Assembly: GCA_964350605.1 (NCBI GenBank)
Contig: CAYGKP010000096.1
Location: 1 to 8,598 of the forward strand
DNA from: CAYGKP01 sp964350605
GTDB taxonomy: Bacteria > Bacteroidota > Bacteroidia > Cytophagales > JAAEPT01
DNA: 8,598 bases
Direction: 5' to 3'
The position numbers and the translations under genes were made by a program. Positions 5,872 to 8,598 of this stretch are shown here, in pieces (the first letter of the stretch is position 1; each line of letters begins with the position of its first letter). Below the pieces are notes generated by a model. The model was not told the origin of the DNA. It was given only the letters and a program-made list of their open reading frames with translations, and searched no databases.

Positions 5872-6756
5872 ATGTCGGAGACTTTGACCGCCACCCGTTT
5901 ATTTGACTACGATCGCTGGAACGCCTCGCTTGCAGCCGACAAAGCTGCCTACGCCACGGCCGATCCGTACCCGCATGCGGTTCTTGAAAACTTCTTGACT
6001 GAGGAGGTGGCACAGGCAGCCCGTGCTTCCTTCCCCGAAGTGGGTTCGGAGAGTTGGATCAACTATGTCCACGTCAACGAGAAGAAACACGGCCTGAACA
6101 AAATCGACCAAATGCCCGCCGAAATCCGCGCGGTGATCGAGGAGTTGAATTCCGAGTCGTTTTTGGTCTACCTGCGTGAATTAACGGGCATCGACAAGCT
6201 CATCCCTGACTGGGACTTGGAGGGCGGTGGCCTTCACCAAAGCCCGCGTGGTGGCTACCTGAACATTCACGCCGACTTTACTGTCCACCCTCACAAGCGT
6301 CATTGGCGTCGACGGGTGAACGTGCTGGTCTATCTGAACACTGATGGCTGGAAGGAGGAGTGGAATGGCCACTTGGAACTGTGGGACCGCGAGATGAAAG
6401 CCTGTGCCCAGAAGGTTTACCCGATTTTCAACCGCGCAGTCATTTTCAACACCGATGCGGACAGTTACCACGGCTTGCCCGACCCGCTCAAATGCCCCGA
6501 GGGGGAGACCCGCCGTTCGATTGCGCTCTATTACTTCACCGAGGAGGAAAAGAAACCAAAGCTCCATTCAACCAACTACAAAGCGCGGCCCCAGGACAAA
6601 GGCAAGTTTTGGATCTGGCTCGACAAGAAGGTGCTCCATACCTACTCGTGGGTGAAGCGCACCTTCGGCCTGAGCGACGATTTTGCCAGCCGGGTGCTGG
6701 GTGCCTTCTCGCGGAAGAAAAAGAAGCGCAAGAAGGCCGTCATCGAGAAAAAGTAG
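5872..6756 (+). CDS. 2-oxoglutarate/Fe(II)-dependent dioxygenase (prolyl-4-hydroxylase-like fold)
   Basis: A 294-residue cytoplasmic oxygenase that should use 2-oxoglutarate, O2 and Fe(II) to hydroxylate an unknown substrate. The double-stranded beta-helix motifs are intact: LHQSPRGGYLNIHADF (residues 121-136) supplies the HxD pair His133 and Asp135; RRVNVLVYLNTDGW and NGHLELWD (147-172) follow; SYHGLPDP supplies the distal His200; RRSIALYYF gives the 2OG-binding arginine (Arg214 or 215). No signal peptide is seen. The tail is strongly basic (SRKKKKRKKAVIEKK, 280-294), perhaps for nucleic-acid or membrane-surface contact. Relatives are often found in surface-polysaccharide loci and phages, so substrates could be sugars, lipids or proteins. 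ATG 5872 is preferred over TTG 5839 because the -7 element overlaps the longer form. The glycosyltransferase starts 7 nt after its stop, so the two form an operon. Confidence 0.87.
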   Translation: MSETLTATRLFDYDRWNASLAADKAAYATADPYPHAVLENFLTEEVAQAARASFPEVGSESWINYVHVNEKKHGLNKIDQMPAEIRAVIEELNSESFLVYLRELTGIDKLIPDWDLEGGGLHQSPRGGYLNIHADFTVHPHKRHWRRRVNVLVYLNTDGWKEEWNGHLELWDREMKACAQKVYPIFNRAVIFNTDADSYHGLPDPLKCPEGETRRSIALYYFTEEEKKPKLHSTNYKARPQDKGKFWIWLDKKVLHTYSWVKRTFGLSDDFASRVLGAFSRKKKKRKKAVIEKK

Positions 6757-6763
6757 TGATCCG

Positions 6764-8518
6764 GTGAGCACATCAACCAAGCATCAACTCTGGCTTGCGG
6801 GCCTGGGGGCGCTGTTCTTTTTGCCGTTTCTGGGCGGGGTCCACCTGTTCGACTGGGACGAGATCAACTTCGCGGAGTGTTCCCGCGAAATGCTCCTGAC
6901 CAAGGACTACCTGCGGGTCTACATCAACTTCGAGCCGTTTTGGGAGAAGCCGCCGCTTTATTTCTGGTTGCAAGCTTTAAGCATGGCGATGTTCGGGGTG
7001 GGGGAGTACGCCGCGCGGTTTCCGAACGCCATCTGTGGCATCCTGACCCTTGTGTTGCTTTACCGCATCGGCCGCTTCTTACACCATTCCGACCGTTTTG
7101 GGATCATTTGGGCACTGGCCTATTTGGGCTCGGTGTTGCCTCATCTCTATTTCAAGTCGGGCATCATTGATCCCTGGTTCAACCTGTGGATTTTCCTCGG
7201 CGTTGTGGCCTTTGTCTACTTCGTTTGGGCGAAGAACAAAGTCAAATCCATCGAGTTGCACCTGCCGCGCCGGGCAATTACCTACCTGATTGTCGCGGGG
7301 CTGTTCATCGGCCTGGGCATCCTGACCAAAGGCCCTGTTGCCTACCTGATTGCCGCGTTGACGGGCGTGATCTATTGGGTCACAGTGAAGTTCCGCTGGT
7401 ACGTCTCGTTGCCCAATTTCGTCTTGTTCACTTTGGTTTCGTTGGGCGTGATGGGCATCTGGTACGGCCTGGAGACCTTGTACCACGGCCCCTGGTTCGT
7501 GATCGAGTTCACTAAGTACCAGTACCGCCTCTTCTCTACCCCAGACGCGGGCCACGGTGGGTTCCCGGGGTATCACGTGGTCGTCCTGCTGTTCGGTTGT
7601 TTTCCCGCTTCGCTCTTCGCCATTCATGGCATGTTACTCAAGCAGAAGGACGAAAAAGAGCACCTGCGCGACTTCAAAAAATGGATGACCATTCTCTTCT
7701 GGGTCGTACTGGTCTTGTTCTCGGTGGTGCAGTCGAAGATTGTCCACTACTCATCGATGTGCTACTTCCCCTTGACCTACCTCGCGGCACTTTCGATCAA
7801 GCAGTTGATTGAATCGTCCGCCAAAGTGCCCTGGGGCATCCGCTTTGGACTAGTGTTCGTGACGGCCGTTGTGCTCGTAGGCACCATTGCCTTCCCCTTG
7901 GTAGCGATGAACCCCGATTGGATCATTCCGTACCTTAAAGATCCTTTTGCGGTCGCAAGTTTGGGTGCCGACGTGAACTGGACCGGTTTCGAAGGATTAG
8001 TGGGTGTATTGCTGGCGGTGGCAGTCACCTTGGCTCTACTTGCCTTCCGAAAGCGCGCCAACCTGCGGGGCCTTATGATTCTGTCAATTGGCTCGACGCT
8101 CTTCATTTCGCTGGCACTGATCGCCTTCATCAAGCGGGTAGAGGGCTATTCACAACGCGCCTCGATTGAGTTCTTCGAGTCGCTGGAAGGCGGCGAAGTC
8201 GAATACATCAAGCCTGCCGGTTACAAGAGTTATGCCCACCTGTTTTATTCGCAGAAGCCCTACAAGCCGTTCATCGAGCAAGTGGTGTATGACAAAGCCC
8301 GCGGGACGGGCGACTTCCAATACTGGAAGACCGCTGACGAGCGACTGGAAGGCATCCTGGGCACCTGGTCGTTGGATCACGATGCCTACTTCGTTACCAA
8401 GGTGCACAAGGTTGAGCGGTTCGACCCCTATCCAATGATCCAGGAGATCGGGCGCAAGAACGGCTTCGTCTTCTTCAAACGCGAGGCGGGCAGCACATTG
8501 CCCGCAGTGGAGGAGTAG
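6764..8518 (+). CDS. ArnT/PMT-like integral-membrane glycosyltransferase (GT39/GT83 superfamily, GT-C fold)
   Basis: A 584-residue polytopic inner-membrane protein, near ArnT length. Such enzymes transfer a sugar from a polyprenyl-phosphate donor to lipid A, a glycan or a protein on the periplasmic side. Visible motifs are the first-loop catalytic FDWDEINFAECSREML (29-44, with Asp32-Glu33), EKPPLYFWLQ (61-70), GEYAARFPNA (80-89), SGIID (132-136, second conserved acidic residue Asp136), LTKGP (187-191) and SKIVHYSSMCYFP (324-336), matching the ArnT-family K-x-x-H-Y motif. About eleven hydrophobic segments run from residue 9 to about 457. A soluble C-terminal domain (about 458-584) follows, probably periplasmic and rich in aromatic residues. 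GTG 6764 is the chosen start because it puts the first membrane helix at residues 9-29. A further ATG at 6683 would only extend into the preceding gene. Acceptor and donor are unknown. Confidence 0.9.
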   Translation: MSTSTKHQLWLAGLGALFFLPFLGGVHLFDWDEINFAECSREMLLTKDYLRVYINFEPFWEKPPLYFWLQALSMAMFGVGEYAARFPNAICGILTLVLLYRIGRFLHHSDRFGIIWALAYLGSVLPHLYFKSGIIDPWFNLWIFLGVVAFVYFVWAKNKVKSIELHLPRRAITYLIVAGLFIGLGILTKGPVAYLIAALTGVIYWVTVKFRWYVSLPNFVLFTLVSLGVMGIWYGLETLYHGPWFVIEFTKYQYRLFSTPDAGHGGFPGYHVVVLLFGCFPASLFAIHGMLLKQKDEKEHLRDFKKWMTILFWVVLVLFSVVQSKIVHYSSMCYFPLTYLAALSIKQLIESSAKVPWGIRFGLVFVTAVVLVGTIAFPLVAMNPDWIIPYLKDPFAVASLGADVNWTGFEGLVGVLLAVAVTLALLAFRKRANLRGLMILSIGSTLFISLALIAFIKRVEGYSQRASIEFFESLEGGEVEYIKPAGYKSYAHLFYSQKPYKPFIEQVVYDKARGTGDFQYWKTADERLEGILGTWSLDHDAYFVTKVHKVERFDPYPMIQEIGRKNGFVFFKREAGSTLPAVEE

Positions 8519-8542
8519 CGCCCGAGATACGCCTAAATGAAA

Positions 8543-8572
8543 AAAGCCCTCCAAAGAGGGCTTTCATTTTTT
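8543..8572. terminator. strong intrinsic terminator, possibly bidirectional
   Basis: AAAGCCCTC (8543-8551), loop CAAA, GAGGGCTTT (8556-8564), then CA and TTTTTT (8567-8572). It begins 24 nt after the glycosyltransferase stop. On the minus strand the same stem is followed by a TTTTTT run, so it could also stop a convergent transcript entering from beyond the window. The last 26 bases (8573-8598) show nothing assignable. Confidence 0.88.
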
Positions 8573-8598
8573 CAGCGTCAGCCTGATTAGCGCTACTG

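Noticed and set aside
6683..6763. Longer glycosyltransferase start at ATG 6683
   Set aside because: The extra 27 residues are Arg/Ser-rich, overlap the dioxygenase in another frame and precede a natural N-terminal membrane helix that fits the GTG at 6764.
7079..7627. 182-codon open frame antisense to the glycosyltransferase
   Set aside because: The composition (Gln, Asp, Glu, Arg, Val repeats) is what reverse reading of membrane-helix codons gives. The plus-strand gene is clearly real across this whole stretch.

Overview
The window looks like chromosomal core and envelope DNA from a member of the Bacteroidota, probably a free-living species with fairly GC-rich DNA for that phylum. Three things support this. 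Matches to the Bacteroidota -7 promoter consensus (TAnnTTTG) lie just upstream of topA and of the 2OG-oxygenase gene. Starts lack clear Shine-Dalgarno sequences. The large OmpA-family protein has the TPR / PD40 propeller / carboxypeptidase-regulatory-like / OmpA_C layout typical of Bacteroidota and of PorE of the type IX secretion system. I saw no mobile element, CRISPR array, tRNA or rRNA.

Layout. (1) 1-1367, minus: the N-terminal 455 codons of DNA topoisomerase I (topA), with the 3' end outside the window. (2) 1468-1968, plus: a SixA-type histidine phosphatase, divergent from topA. (3) 1973-4084, minus: the OmpA-family envelope protein, convergent with the phosphatase and separated from it by 4 nt. 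(4) 4072-5139, minus: an exported all-TPR protein whose stop codon lies inside the start of the OmpA gene (13-nt overlap), so the two are almost certainly co-expressed. (5) 5229-5753, minus: a membrane-anchored SRPBCC-fold protein upstream of the TPR gene. The 89-nt gap between them carries a nested set of inverted repeats. (6) 5872-6756, plus: a 2-oxoglutarate/Fe(II) dioxygenase, divergent from the SRPBCC gene. (7) 6764-8518, plus: an ArnT/PMT-like GT39-superfamily integral-membrane glycosyltransferase, 7 nt downstream of the dioxygenase. It is followed by a strong hairpin terminator near 8543-8572.

How the genes may work together. The minus-strand TPR-OmpA pair looks like a periplasmic peptidoglycan-anchored scaffold with its own TPR partner. 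A role in type IX secretion, gliding or outer-membrane organisation is possible but not shown. The plus-strand oxygenase-glycosyltransferase pair looks like a two-gene operon for surface glycan, lipid or protein modification, with substrates unknown. No clearly new defence or mobile system is visible. The items most worth checking are the two co-transcribed pairs and the structured 5178-5228 leader.
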